Source: Fibrobacter sp. UWB2 (GTDB lineage Bacteria; Fibrobacterota; Fibrobacteria; Fibrobacterales; Fibrobacteraceae). From it: a stretch of DNA of 64,000 nucleotides. This document shows, in pieces, positions 42,290 through 50,924 of this stretch. The position numbers were made by a program, and so were the translations under genes. The stretch lies in assembly GCF_002210425.1 (NCBI RefSeq), contig NZ_MWQK01000004.1:372001-436000 (forward strand), written 5' to 3'. Below the pieces are notes generated by a model. It was not told the DNA's origin and made no database searches. It saw only the letters and a program-made list of their open reading frames with translations. The number at the start of each line of letters is the position of its first letter. Positions within the stretch are counted from its first letter, which is position 1.

Positions 42290-44002
42290 CTATTTCGGCC
42301 AGTAGCCAGTTGGCTTTTGGTTCAAGTAAATGAGTCTCGCCCATTCAGAACCTTTCGCCTTATTCATAAAGTAAAGTTCATCAAGCGAACCCTTGAAAAC
42401 ACGGTCCACCTTTCCGCTGGACTGCTTGCGGGCGCCAATGACAAACGGACCATCAGACGTTCGCTTATCATCCGTATTGTTGCGGCTAATCAAAACATCT
42501 TCAAGTTTGCCATTCCTGAAAATCGCCGTTGAATCGCCCGACTTGACGACCGTAAAATGCACCCACTGCTTGTAATCGGTTTCCGGCGCAATCGCGATGC
42601 TCGCCTCATACCAATGACCCAAATCCGATTCATCGAGTTCCTTGTACATCCAGCTCGAACGGTCGCTATCACCAGCCTGATACTTGAAGTGGTATTCCGC
42701 TTCGGACTTGCTCCAGATGAATCGAGATGTCGAAGTATCTTCAACATTCACCCAGAACGATGATGTAAAGCTAGAGGTATCCTTTAACGCAAAGCCCGAA
42801 TAGTCTGCGGATTCCAGAACTTCAATAACAGAAGATTTACCGTTAAATACAAATGCTCCACCAATAATTCCATCGCCAGTAGAAACATCAGTGACGCGTC
42901 CCTTGAACGGATTATCGCCAGAAGTCAAGACTGATGAATCCGGGAATTCACGTTCATCAAAGTTCCATGCAGCGACAAAGCCATCCGTATAAGAGAACGG
43001 ATCTGCGGCACCCGGCACCTCCGCAACCCCAGCATTCCACGCGAAAACGAGCTTCTGCGTTTCGCGTTGCGGGTAAAGCGTCGACAAGCGAACCCACAAC
43101 CCCATCGGGAGAGAATCCTTGTCATAAACGACCTTGAATGTTGTCCAGTCCGAAGCAGGCTCCAAATAAACTTTAAGTGCAGAAATATTCTTGACAAGCG
43201 ATTCACGGTCATCTGCATTCAAGTCACTCAAACGGACATACAGCGGGAATCCTTCGATGGTATCGTGCAAGTCAATACCCGTCGCCGCCGTGTTGAGCGG
43301 GATTTCCAAAGTGCGAACCGACTCATCATAAAAAAGCGTCGGAACAGCCTCCGGCCCACCAACATAAACAGCCTTGATGCTATTAGAGCCCTCCGAAGTA
43401 CTCACTTGTACCGAATCATAGTACGATGCCGGCACATTGGTAAAAATCGCATACGCCCCAACGTCATCCTCAGCAATTTTTGCAGTCGCCTTGTACGTTG
43501 AGCCTACGATAGAAACACTCGCCAGCGAGTCCTTGGATTCAGGCAAATAGACCTTAATATTGCGGCTTTGATTCATTTTCAAATCAACAGATTGCACAGA
43601 ATCTGTCGCAATTTTCAGACCCGACTCACGAAGTGCAAAAGACTTTCCATCCGGCACTTCATAAAACGCTTCCAAGTTGTAAACACCCTCAGGCAAGCTA
43701 TCAAATGCAAAATGCCCCATCGAATCCGCAGTCGTTGTGTAGTACGACGTGCTATCTTCTTTTGCAGGATCGAAATCCGCCGGGACGCAGTAAACTCGGG
43801 CGTAAGACGCAACTTTCGCGGAAACTTGCGAACCGTCCATAAACGCAAGCGTGCCCATCAATTCCGGGGAACCAACTTCGGAACTGTTCCCGCCCGCCAC
43901 CTTATTGTCGGAGCAAGATACGAGGAAAACCATTGCAAGCAACGCCTGCAACGCGAACAATGCAGAAACCGCCGATTTAGCCAATCGAGTATTTCGTTTC
44001 AT
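42290..44002 (-). CDS. Secreted lipoprotein with LamG/concanavalin A-like domain
   Basis: A 570-residue protein with lipoprotein signal peptide; the lipobox is FLVSCS at about residue 30. Residues 45-130 look like a carboxypeptidase-regulatory/Ig-like beta-sandwich (SYYTTTADSMGHFAFDSLPEGVYNLEAFY). The C-terminal about 220 residues are a LamG-like laminin G/concanavalin A-like jellyroll (FVAAWNFDE..SGFALKDTSSFTSSFWVN..WVHFTVVKSGD..KGSLDELYFM). It probably binds carbohydrate or protein at the cell surface. It follows the TIGR02147 gene by seven bases on the same strand. Confidence 0.8.
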   Translation of the reverse strand: MKRNTRLAKSAVSALFALQALLAMVFLVSCSDNKVAGGNSSEVGSPELMGTLAFMDGSQVSAKVASYARVYCVPADFDPAKEDSTSYYTTTADSMGHFAFDSLPEGVYNLEAFYEVPDGKSFALRESGLKIATDSVQSVDLKMNQSRNIKVYLPESKDSLASVSIVGSTYKATAKIAEDDVGAYAIFTNVPASYYDSVQVSTSEGSNSIKAVYVGGPEAVPTLFYDESVRTLEIPLNTAATGIDLHDTIEGFPLYVRLSDLNADDRESLVKNISALKVYLEPASDWTTFKVVYDKDSLPMGLWVRLSTLYPQRETQKLVFAWNAGVAEVPGAADPFSYTDGFVAAWNFDEREFPDSSVLTSGDNPFKGRVTDVSTGDGIIGGAFVFNGKSSVIEVLESADYSGFALKDTSSFTSSFWVNVEDTSTSRFIWSKSEAEYHFKYQAGDSDRSSWMYKELDESDLGHWYEASIAIAPETDYKQWVHFTVVKSGDSTAIFRNGKLEDVLISRNNTDDKRTSDGPFVIGARKQSSGKVDRVFKGSLDELYFMNKAKGSEWARLIYLNQKPTGYWPK

Positions 44003-44009
44003 TGCATCC

Positions 44010-44897
44010 TCACTTGGACAACGGGAAAATCTGGATATTCATCTGGAAAACGCGGCCACCGTCCTCGTCCTCATTAGCAATCATAGAAATTTTTTTGCGG
44101 AACTCATTGATGCACTTGACAATTTTCTTGTAAGAACCCTCCGAAATGCCAAGAGTCACACTGCTGAGGTTGCGTTCGCTGCCGGGAATCGTCGAGATGG
44201 ACTCCTTCGCCAAATCAATAAATTCCTTGTGGTAATTGATAAACGCCTGCTGGATGACCTTGTCGCCTGTGCTAATCGCCGGATTGTTCAAAATCCAGTT
44301 GCCCTTGGCGTCCTTCTTGATCAGCCCGACTCGTTCCAGCAAATCCACCGCCTGCCGCGCCTGCTCTCCAGAAATCGGCGGCATCAAGCGCGCCCCGAGA
44401 GCATCGTAATCGCCATCAAAACCAATCATCCCGATAATCGAGCGGATTGCGGAATAGTACCAGTGCGAATAAACTTCATACTGGTATGCGCGAGTCAAAA
44501 GCATCTGCTGCGTGAAACGGTAAGTCGCCGTGATTTCTTCCATGCGCTTCTTGTAATTTTCACGCTCGTCGTCGTTGGACGCCTGGCAGAACAGCACCAT
44601 CGCCTCGAAATACGCAGCCTCGCTTTCATCGAATTGCAATCCACCGACAATTTTTGCAATGCTCGCCGGAGTGAGGCTCTTTTCGCCCTTCATCACGCGC
44701 GAAATAAAATCCTTGGACGAAAATCCAAGCTTGTCCGAAAAACTCCGCAGCGAATAACGGCGGTTCAAGGCTTGCGCACACTCAAAATAGTGCCGCAAAT
44801 AAGCGCGGTAATCATCAAATTCAAAAACCGACATGCGCTTCGGAGGGATTGAACCGAGACGCTCTTCAGGCTGCAATTTTTCTGCACTGGATTTCAT
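44010..44897 (-). CDS. TIGR02147/DUF4423-family protein
   Basis: A 295-residue protein of a family originally defined from many paralogues in Fibrobacter succinogenes. FEFDDYRAYLRHYFECAQ at the N-terminus, then RRYSLRSFSDKLGFSSKDFISRVMKGEKSLT, a cro/HTH-like unit, are characteristic. The later part (TYRFTQQMLLTRAYQYEVYSHWYYSAIRSII, then AVDLLERVGLIKKDAKGNWIL) looks like a winged helix. Family members are often paired with a lipoprotein gene, as here. A regulatory role is likely but unproven. Confidence 0.88.
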   Translation of the reverse strand: MKSSAEKLQPEERLGSIPPKRMSVFEFDDYRAYLRHYFECAQALNRRYSLRSFSDKLGFSSKDFISRVMKGEKSLTPASIAKIVGGLQFDESEAAYFEAMVLFCQASNDDERENYKKRMEEITATYRFTQQMLLTRAYQYEVYSHWYYSAIRSIIGMIGFDGDYDALGARLMPPISGEQARQAVDLLERVGLIKKDAKGNWILNNPAISTGDKVIQQAFINYHKEFIDLAKESISTIPGSERNLSSVTLGISEGSYKKIVKCINEFRKKISMIANEDEDGGRVFQMNIQIFPLSK

Positions 44898-45055
44898 ACT
44901 CTAAAAATATATTGTAAAGCCGATATTCGGTAAAAATGCCCCAAAAACAGCATCAAAATCGTTGTCTACCGAGGACGCTTTGTTCCCGAGGCACCTGTTT
45001 TCCCTCGACTTTTAGGGCACACGCATCTATCTTTATAAAAAAAGGAATTTTGCTC

Positions 45056-45165
45056 TAGCATCGGATTGAGCTATAAAAGCCCCACACCAAAACAAGCTCT
45101 AGCGATGCTACGGGAACAGGTCCATCTCTCAAACACGCAGGGAACGACTCCGGTCGTTCCCTTTT
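45056..45165 (+). ncRNA. Candidate structured small RNA or leader
   Basis: TAGCATCG (45056-45063) pairs with CGATGCTA (45103-45110), with an inner GAGCT/AGCTC pair and a large loop. It is followed by an intrinsic terminator (45140-45165). No promoter with good -35/-10 elements was found upstream and no convincing coding frame lies inside. A small RNA transcribed rightward from the gap between the TIGR02147 and SGNH genes is therefore a possibility only. Confidence 0.3.
45140..45165 (+). terminator. Intrinsic terminator, plus strand
   Basis: GGGAACGAC (45140-45148) and GTCGTTCCC (45153-45161) form a perfect 9-bp stem with a TCCG loop, followed by TTTT. It lies five bases beyond the stop codon of the minus-strand SGNH gene; the T-run is on the plus strand, so it also may end that gene only weakly. 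Confidence 0.6.
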
Positions 45166-45170
45166 CAGTT

Positions 45171-46217
45171 TTAGCGTTTGATATAGATTTTCTGGTGCGA
45201 TGGTCCGCGAGCTTTCAGAGCGCGGCCTTGAGCGTCAAAACGTCGCGCCGATTTAGCCATGTTCGCGACTCCCGCTGAATTATCGTGAGCGACACGAGCC
45301 CCCGGCTTCAAGGCGGTCGTCTTTTCGACTTTCAACGGAGCAGTCACAATTCGCGAAAGCGTATTCTCATCCACTTTCACAGAAACCTTGTACTCGCCCA
45401 CTTCCGAAACCTCAAGCGTTTCACGAGTTTCGCCATCAAGCAGTTTTCCGTCCTTGTACCACTGATAACCAAAGCCCTTCGGAGCCTTGAGCAACGAGCC
45501 TTCCTGCGTTACCTGCAATGTATCCATCTGCAAATGGGCATACACAATTTCTGCCAAATGCTTTGCGCCCTCGACAGACGGATGCACCATATCTTCCAAA
45601 TACCAACTCGGATGTTCAAGGGCGCTAAAACGAGAATGCAAGTCAATCACGTTCACGCCCTTTTCGAGCCCAGCACGCAAAATCGCAGGGTTCACGCGAT
45701 TCACGACCGCCGTATCAAGAATATTCCATTCTACGTTGTTCACATAAGGTGCCAAGCAAATAAAAATATGCGGTTTCGACTTCACCTGGAACGTGTCAAT
45801 CAACGCCTCAAAATCCGCCGTAATCGCAGAGTCCACCGCAGCATCCTGCGCCGGAGTATTCCAAGTCGTGTACGATTTCGAATCGTTCGTTCCCAGCTCG
45901 ATGATAACCGTATCTGCAGCGAATTCTATCGCCGGCGCAAAGCGGTAACCCTTCCAATACGAAGCCTGATCGTCCTTGCGGACCGTAAGTCCGCTCACGC
46001 CAAAATTCTCGACCGTATCGCTCGGCACATCGCCGCGCAGCATCCCCTGCAAATGATGCGGGTAGCTCGTTTGGTCAGGCCAAGACTCAATCCCGTAACC
46101 ATACGTGATACTATTGCCAACGCAAGCGACCTTACCCGCCGCAAACGCCGATGCCACCATAGCTGACGACACAGCTGCCGCAGCCAAAACTATCTTCCCA
46201 AACATATTCATAACCAT
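45171..46217 (-). CDS. Secreted SGNH-family hydrolase (GDSL esterase)
   Basis: A 348-residue protein; the ATG at 46217 is preferred among three close ATGs, none with a clear Shine-Dalgarno. A signal peptide (FGKIVLAAAAVSSAMVASAFAA) leads to the exported SGNH domain: block I GNSITYG (Ser nucleophile), block III GTNDSKS, block V HPSVEGAKHL (catalytic His). The C-terminal about 110 residues are an Ig-like domain (KAPKGFGYQWYKDGKLLDGETRETLEVSEVGEYKVSV) and a Lys/Arg-rich end. In a plant-cell-wall degrader this would fit a carbohydrate acetyl esterase; that is inference. Confidence 0.8.
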   Translation of the reverse strand: MVMNMFGKIVLAAAAVSSAMVASAFAAGKVACVGNSITYGYGIESWPDQTSYPHHLQGMLRGDVPSDTVENFGVSGLTVRKDDQASYWKGYRFAPAIEFAADTVIIELGTNDSKSYTTWNTPAQDAAVDSAITADFEALIDTFQVKSKPHIFICLAPYVNNVEWNILDTAVVNRVNPAILRAGLEKGVNVIDLHSRFSALEHPSWYLEDMVHPSVEGAKHLAEIVYAHLQMDTLQVTQEGSLLKAPKGFGYQWYKDGKLLDGETRETLEVSEVGEYKVSVKVDENTLSRIVTAPLKVEKTTALKPGARVAHDNSAGVANMAKSARRFDAQGRALKARGPSHQKIYIKR

Positions 46218-46262
46218 GAGGTAAATATAATCAAGAAAATGTTCGGCATTCATCCCCTTCCG

Positions 46263-46291
46263 AAAAACTCCAATGCTCCGTTGGAGTTTTT
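46263..46291. promoter_or_regulatory. 11-bp inverted repeat between divergent genes
   Basis: AAAAACTCCAA (46263-46273) and TTGGAGTTTTT (46281-46291) are perfectly complementary around a seven-base loop. It has an A-run before and a T-run after, so it reads as a bidirectional terminator, yet it lies upstream of both flanking genes (SGNH gene leftward, ATPase gene rightward). It may insulate the two promoters or be an operator. Confidence 0.45.
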
Positions 46292-46334
46292 CCTTAACAA
46301 TTAACCCCTATTCCGATCAAATTTCGTATTTCTA

Positions 46335-46446
46335 CAAAATCAGACCGAATAAAAATCCAAAATCATACCGATTAAAAACATTAAATCGAACCGAATGAAA
46401 ATAGCAAATTACACCGAATATATTGACAAAATCATACCGATTATAT
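46335..46446. repeat. Five 23-bp iterons upstream of the DUF4143 ATPase gene
   Basis: The core ACCGAAT/ACCGATT starts at 46344, 46367, 46390, 46413 and 46436, exactly 23 bases apart, embedded in A-rich spacers such as AAAATCATACCGATTAAAAA. The last copy ends about 17 bases before the start codon at 46459. Equal phasing at about two helical turns puts every core on nearly the same DNA face. A cooperative protein-binding array or operator is likely. Confidence 0.85.
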
Positions 46447-46458
46447 ATTTTAAGGGGT

Positions 46459-47736
46459 ATGAAATCGTCAAATTACAAGCCAAGAATCGTCGATAACCAA
46501 ATAGAAAACGCCCTTTCAACCTTCGGAGCCGTATGCATCGAAGGTCCCAAATGGTGCGGCAAAACCTGGACTTCCGATTATCACGCCAACAGCAAAATCG
46601 AACTAGGCGACCCAAGTGGCAATTTCCAGAACCGACAACTTGCGGAGCTCGACCCAAAACTGATTTTAAGCGGAGATACACCTCGACTCATCGATGAATG
46701 GCAGGAAGTTCCGTCAGTATGGGACGCCGTTCGTTACGAAGTTGATCATCGTGCGCTCAAGGGTCAATTTATCCTGACAGGTTCATCTACACCGTCGCGT
46801 AAAGGAGTTCTGCACAGCGGAGCCGGACGAATCGCCAAAATTCGCATGCGGCCAATGTCGCTATACGAATCAGGAGCCTCTAGCGGAAAGGTTTCGTTAC
46901 TGGACATTTGCAACGGCAAAATCGAACCAGTCATGACGGGAGACGTCCAATTAAACGACTTGATAGAACTCGTGGTTCGCGGTGGATGGCCAGGCAATCT
47001 TGGACTTTCTACGGAACAATCCATGGCCATTCCTAAAGCCTATCTTGAAGCCATTATCGACGACGATATGGATCGTCTTGACGGAATCAAACGAAACAAA
47101 AGCAAGATGACGTTGTTACTCAGATCTCTTGCCAGAAACGAATCAACCACAGCAACAAACAAAATATTGAAGAACGACATCAAAGAAATCGATGATGACG
47201 ACATCGACTCGGATACAATAGCAAGCTACCTTGATGTTTTAAAAAGACTCTTTCTTGTCGAGAACCAGCCTCCATTCTGCACAAAAATACGCTCCAAGCT
47301 TAGAGTCAAGCAAGCCGAAAAACGACACCTCGCCGACCCTTCACTTGCAGTAGCACTATTGGGAGCGACACCTAGCAAACTTTTAAATGATCTGAACACT
47401 CTAGGCTTTCTTTTCGAATCACTTTGCGAACGCGACTTGGATATCTACGCAAAATCCTTCGGAGGAAAACTATACCATTACCAAGACTACGCAAACAAGG
47501 AAATAGACTCCGTTATTGAGATGCCCGATGGTAGCTGGAACGCTTTTGAAATAAAGCTCGGAGCAAATCAGATTGATGAAGCAGCACGCAACTTATTAGA
47601 TATACAGAACGATATTTCCAATGATCCAGCAGGAATTCCCCCATCCAATCTCTGCGTCATTTGCGGAATGAGCAACGCCGCCTACAAGCGTCCTGACGGA
47701 GTATTCGTAGTGCCGATTACAGCGTTGAAGAATTAA
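46459..47736 (+). CDS. AAA_14/DUF4143 ATPase
   Basis: A 425-residue protein; start at 46459 after AAGGGG. The ATPase domain has an altered Walker A EGPKWCGKTWT (about residues 30-40) and Walker B RLIDEWQEVP, typical of AAA_14 proteins (Lys-Thr present; Asp-Glu present). A DUF4143-type C-terminal region (EKRHLADPSLAVALLG, then GFLFESLCERDL, then YHYQDYANKEIDSVIE with EIKLG) ends in a PD-(D/E)XK-like Asp/Glu-x-Lys. The family is multi-copy in many anaerobes and its role is unknown. It sits behind a five-copy iteron array. Confidence 0.88.
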   Translation: MKSSNYKPRIVDNQIENALSTFGAVCIEGPKWCGKTWTSDYHANSKIELGDPSGNFQNRQLAELDPKLILSGDTPRLIDEWQEVPSVWDAVRYEVDHRALKGQFILTGSSTPSRKGVLHSGAGRIAKIRMRPMSLYESGASSGKVSLLDICNGKIEPVMTGDVQLNDLIELVVRGGWPGNLGLSTEQSMAIPKAYLEAIIDDDMDRLDGIKRNKSKMTLLLRSLARNESTTATNKILKNDIKEIDDDDIDSDTIASYLDVLKRLFLVENQPPFCTKIRSKLRVKQAEKRHLADPSLAVALLGATPSKLLNDLNTLGFLFESLCERDLDIYAKSFGGKLYHYQDYANKEIDSVIEMPDGSWNAFEIKLGANQIDEAARNLLDIQNDISNDPAGIPPSNLCVICGMSNAAYKRPDGVFVVPITALKN

Positions 47737-47750
47737 GCCTAAAAATAGCA

Positions 47751-47776
47751 ATGCCGGCACTATGGCCGGCATGACA
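47751..47776. repeat. REP-like hairpin element, copy 3 (or terminator)
   Basis: ATGCCGGC (47751-47758) and GCCGGCAT (47765-47772) form an 8-bp GC-rich hairpin with a six-base loop, then GACA. On the minus strand it reads TGTCATGCCGGCC, the heading shared with the elements at 34993 and 35037. It lies between two convergent genes, where it may also act as a terminator. Confidence 0.55.
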
Positions 47777-47810
47777 TTTTCAAAGTAATATGGCTTCAAC
47801 CACTTAACCC

Positions 47811-48371
47811 TTATGTATTGTATTCCCTGTCGGGGTGTTCCGCCATCTCGTCCAGTTGAATCTGGTGGATGACCACATGACCTTCGACAAGGCTTTTTTG
47901 CACATCGATAATGCGCTGGTTCCAAGAACCTCTGAACTTGATATCCAGGGACTTTTTCGCCATGACAAACGGACCGTCGATGAGAATGTCCGCGAACGTG
48001 AGCAGTTCAAAGAGCTCCGGCTTTTCGGGCGTAAGCTTCATCAGCTGTTCGTACGTGTATCCCGTGAAAATCACGAGATTGAGACCGCGTTCCTTGATTT
48101 CGCGGGCAAGCGGAATAAGAGCCGCCGCCTGGTCCATCGGATCGCCTCCGCTAAACGTCACACCATCGAGCAGCGGATTTTCCTTGATCATCGTGATGAT
48201 CGCTTCGCGCTCGATAAAGTGTCCGCCCTCAAAATCATGAGTCTGCGGATTCTGGCAACCCGGGCAGTTGTGGTGACAGCCCTGGGTAAACACAGTCAGG
48301 CGGATTCCGGGACCGTCCACGAATGATTCGGGCTCAATCCCTGCAATCCGCAGTGGAGGATATTCATCCAT
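47811..48371 (-). CDS. nrdG: Anaerobic ribonucleotide reductase activating protein NrdG
   Basis: A 186-residue radical SAM activase. The cluster motif is CHHNCPGC (C-x3-C-x2-C) around residues 32-39, followed by NPQTHDF and TFSGGDP. NrdG uses SAM to install the glycyl radical on NrdD. It starts one base after the end of the separate glycyl-radical gene and is third of the operon nrdD-(glycyl segment)-nrdG. Confidence 0.93.
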   Translation of the reverse strand: MDEYPPLRIAGIEPESFVDGPGIRLTVFTQGCHHNCPGCQNPQTHDFEGGHFIEREAIITMIKENPLLDGVTFSGGDPMDQAAALIPLAREIKERGLNLVIFTGYTYEQLMKLTPEKPELFELLTFADILIDGPFVMAKKSLDIKFRGSWNQRIIDVQKSLVEGHVVIHQIQLDEMAEHPDREYNT

Positions 48372-48372
48372 C

Positions 48373-48519
48373 TTATACGCCGTGCTTTACGCGATCGTTG
48401 ACTTCAGCGCGCTTGGCATTGTTGAAGCGGTCGACTGTACCGACAAGGTAACCTGTAATGCGGCGGATGCGTTCGAATCCGACACCTTCACCATACTGAG
48501 ACATTTCTTTTTCAGACAT
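48373..48519 (-). CDS. Separate glycyl-radical segment of the class III ribonucleotide reductase
   Basis: A 48-residue gene with AAGGAG eight bases before its ATG. It contains RRITGYLVGTVDRFNNAKR and DRVKH, the glycyl-radical motif (R-x-T/C-G-Y-L) and closing helix that normally form the C-terminus of NrdD. NrdD here (48540-50870) ends before that motif, in a different reading frame, so this is not simple stop readthrough. A similar split is known for NrdD-like proteins annotated as very short reductases in some spirochaetes and firmicutes. It presumably docks on NrdD and receives the radical from NrdG. Confidence 0.85.
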   Translation of the reverse strand: MSEKEMSQYGEGVGFERIRRITGYLVGTVDRFNNAKRAEVNDRVKHGV

Positions 48520-48539
48520 TTTTTGCACTCCTTGTAAAA

Positions 48540-50870
48540 TCATCTAATCCCTCTGAATGCGGGCATTCCTGGGAATTTCTTTCTAAGTTCTTCGAGCTTT
48601 TCGCACGAAATCGCATGGCCTTCGCTACGTCCGCAACGCGGGCAAACATCGCCAATCACACCCACAAATCCGCAAACCGGGTCGCGGTCCACCGGATGGT
48701 TGATAGAACCATAACCGATACCCACCTTTGCCATGTGCTTCACAATCTTTTCGAAAGCGTCCAAGTTCTGCGTCGGGTCGCCATCAAGTTCGATGTAGCT
48801 GATGTGGCCTGCGTTGGTGAGCGCATGGTACGGGGCTTCGAGCGAGAGCTTCTTGAAAGCAGAAATCTTGTAGTAGACCGGCACATGGAAAGAGTTGGTG
48901 TAGTAATCGCGGTCGGTAACGCCCGGGATAATGCCAAACTTCTTCTTGTCCATGCGCACAAAGCGGCCAGAGAGGCCTTCAGCCGGTGTTGCAAGCAAGC
49001 TGAAGTTGAGGCCAAGGCGTTCGGATTCCTTGTCGCAGAATTCGCGCATGTGGCCGATAATCTTGAGGCCGAGTTCCTGGGAAGCTTCGGATTCGCCATG
49101 GTGCTTGCCCGTGAGCATCACCAATGTTTCAGCAAGGCCGATAAAGCCAATGGAGAGCGTACCGTGCTTGATGACTTCGCCCACGGTATCTTCCCAGCCG
49201 AGCTTGTCGGAATCGATCCACACGCCCTGTCCCATGAGGAACGGGAAGTTCTTGACCTTGCGGCGGCTCTGCACAGCAAAGCGTTCCATGAGCTGGTCGC
49301 TCACGAGCTGAAGCATGCGGTCGAGTTCCTTGAAGAACAGGTCCACGGACTTCATCTTGATAGCAATACGCGGGAGGTTAATCGAGGTAAAGCTCAAGTT
49401 GCCACGGCCGTAAGAGATTTCGCGGCTCGGGTCGTAATGGTTGCCAATCACGCGGGTACGGCAGCCCATGTACGAAATTTCGGTTTCCGGATGACCCGGC
49501 TTGTAGTACTGCAGGTTATACGGAGCGTCCTGGAAGCTAAAGTTCGGGAACAGGCGCTTGGCACTCACGCGGCAGGCGAGCTTGAACAAGTCGTAGTTCG
49601 GTTCGCCCGGATTGAGGTTGATGCCGTCCTTGACGCGGAAAATCTGGATCGGGAAGATAGCCGTTTCACCACCGCCGAGGCCTTCTTCGGTCGTGAGGAG
49701 CAAGTTCTTCATGACCATGCGGGCTTCCGGTTCCGTGCACATACCATAGTTGATGCTAGAGAACGGTGTCTGGGCACCAGCGCGGCTGTGCATGGAGTTC
49801 AAGTTGTGGACAAAAGCTTCCATTGCCTGGAACGTTGCCTTGTCGGTTTCTTCGTAAGCCATCTTTTCGGCAAACTTCTGGGCGTTCTTTACCGTTTCGG
49901 CGTCATAAGTTTTGGAAAGTTCGTGGGCTTCAGTTGTCTGGAACTTTTCATTCGGCACGAGCGTTGCCACCATGCCCATTTCAGCCATTTCGCCGTGGAG
50001 CTTTTTCACCACCGGCTGGATTTCTTCTTCGGTCTTGCCCGTCAAGAGCATGAGAGCCTTGACCATGTTCGAAAGGTAAGCCTTGCGATACGTGATGCGC
50101 ACACCGTTTGCCATGGCGTAATCGAAGTTCGGCACGGACTGTCCACCGTGCTGGTCGTTCTGGTTACTCTGAATGGCGATAGCGGCCAAAGCGGCGTAGC
50201 TGCGGATATCCTTCGGTTCACGCAAGTGACCGTGACCCGTGTTGAAGCCGTTCTTGAACAACTTAATGAGGTCAATCTGGCAGCAGGTCATCGTAAGAGA
50301 ATAGAAGTCGAGGTCATGGATGTGAATGTCACCATCCATGTGGGCGCGGCTGTGTTCCGGCTTGAGCATCATCATCGTGTAGAAGTGCTTAGCGGATTCA
50401 GAACCGTACTTGAGCATGGTGCCCATGGCGGTATCGCCATCGATATTGGCGTTTTCGCGCTTGAGGTCGGATTCCTTGGCAGAGCTGAACGTAATGTCAT
50501 GAAGCGTCTGCATGAGGCGGGTGTTGACTTCACGTACGCGAGTACGTTCGGCACGATACAAGATATAGCTCTTGGCGGTATCGGCGTAACCGCCTTCGGT
50601 CAAAGCCTTTTCAACAGCATCCTGGATTTCTTCGATGTCCGGCTTGGTCTTATTTTCGGCTTCGAGATGGCCTACAGCTTCGGCAGCAACCTTGAGAGCG
50701 ACGTTCGTCAAAAGGTCATCACTTCCAAGCAAATTCATCTGGGCTTGTGAAGCCTTAATCTGTTCATCCAATTCGCCAGAGGCTCTAAAAGCCTTGATTA
50801 CGGCGTCTGCAATCTTCTCGATGTTGAACGGCATCTCGCGGCCGTCGCGCTTTTTGACAGTAAAAATCAT
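48540..50870 (-). CDS. nrdD: Anaerobic ribonucleoside-triphosphate reductase NrdD (without its glycyl-radical end)
   Basis: A 776-residue class III ribonucleotide reductase. An ATP cone (VKKRDGREMPFNIEKIADAVIKAF) begins the protein. The catalytic body carries DGDIHIHDLDFYS and QNDQHGGQSVPNFDYAMANG near residues 185-260 and LGLNFSLLATPAEGL towards the C-terminus. It ends with a zinc site, VCGFVGVIGDVCPRCGRSEG, and CEKL, after which the glycyl-radical motif would be expected but is absent; it is supplied by the adjacent 48-residue gene. Makes deoxyribonucleotides without oxygen. Confidence 0.93.
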   Translation of the reverse strand: MIFTVKKRDGREMPFNIEKIADAVIKAFRASGELDEQIKASQAQMNLLGSDDLLTNVALKVAAEAVGHLEAENKTKPDIEEIQDAVEKALTEGGYADTAKSYILYRAERTRVREVNTRLMQTLHDITFSSAKESDLKRENANIDGDTAMGTMLKYGSESAKHFYTMMMLKPEHSRAHMDGDIHIHDLDFYSLTMTCCQIDLIKLFKNGFNTGHGHLREPKDIRSYAALAAIAIQSNQNDQHGGQSVPNFDYAMANGVRITYRKAYLSNMVKALMLLTGKTEEEIQPVVKKLHGEMAEMGMVATLVPNEKFQTTEAHELSKTYDAETVKNAQKFAEKMAYEETDKATFQAMEAFVHNLNSMHSRAGAQTPFSSINYGMCTEPEARMVMKNLLLTTEEGLGGGETAIFPIQIFRVKDGINLNPGEPNYDLFKLACRVSAKRLFPNFSFQDAPYNLQYYKPGHPETEISYMGCRTRVIGNHYDPSREISYGRGNLSFTSINLPRIAIKMKSVDLFFKELDRMLQLVSDQLMERFAVQSRRKVKNFPFLMGQGVWIDSDKLGWEDTVGEVIKHGTLSIGFIGLAETLVMLTGKHHGESEASQELGLKIIGHMREFCDKESERLGLNFSLLATPAEGLSGRFVRMDKKKFGIIPGVTDRDYYTNSFHVPVYYKISAFKKLSLEAPYHALTNAGHISYIELDGDPTQNLDAFEKIVKHMAKVGIGYGSINHPVDRDPVCGFVGVIGDVCPRCGRSEGHAISCEKLEELRKKFPGMPAFRGIR

Positions 50871-50924
50871 CTAAAAAAAACCTTCAATTCCCGTTTCCTC
50901 AAATATAGTCAAATTTCTCCGATT

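Noticed and set aside
46335-46446. CRISPR array
   Set aside because: Units are 23 bp with a 7-bp core and no spacer structure; an iteron-like operator fits better.
48373-48542. NrdD frameshift caused by sequencing error
   Set aside because: The small gene has its own ribosome binding site, ATG and an N-terminal extension not found in NrdD, and NrdD ends in a clean TGA after its zinc site, so a real split is more likely; strain comparison would decide.
48615-50750. A 711-codon open frame on the strand opposite nrdD
   Set aside because: It is a shadow of nrdD: the opposite strand is a recognisable NrdD along its whole length, and the antisense product has His/Val-rich, family-less composition.
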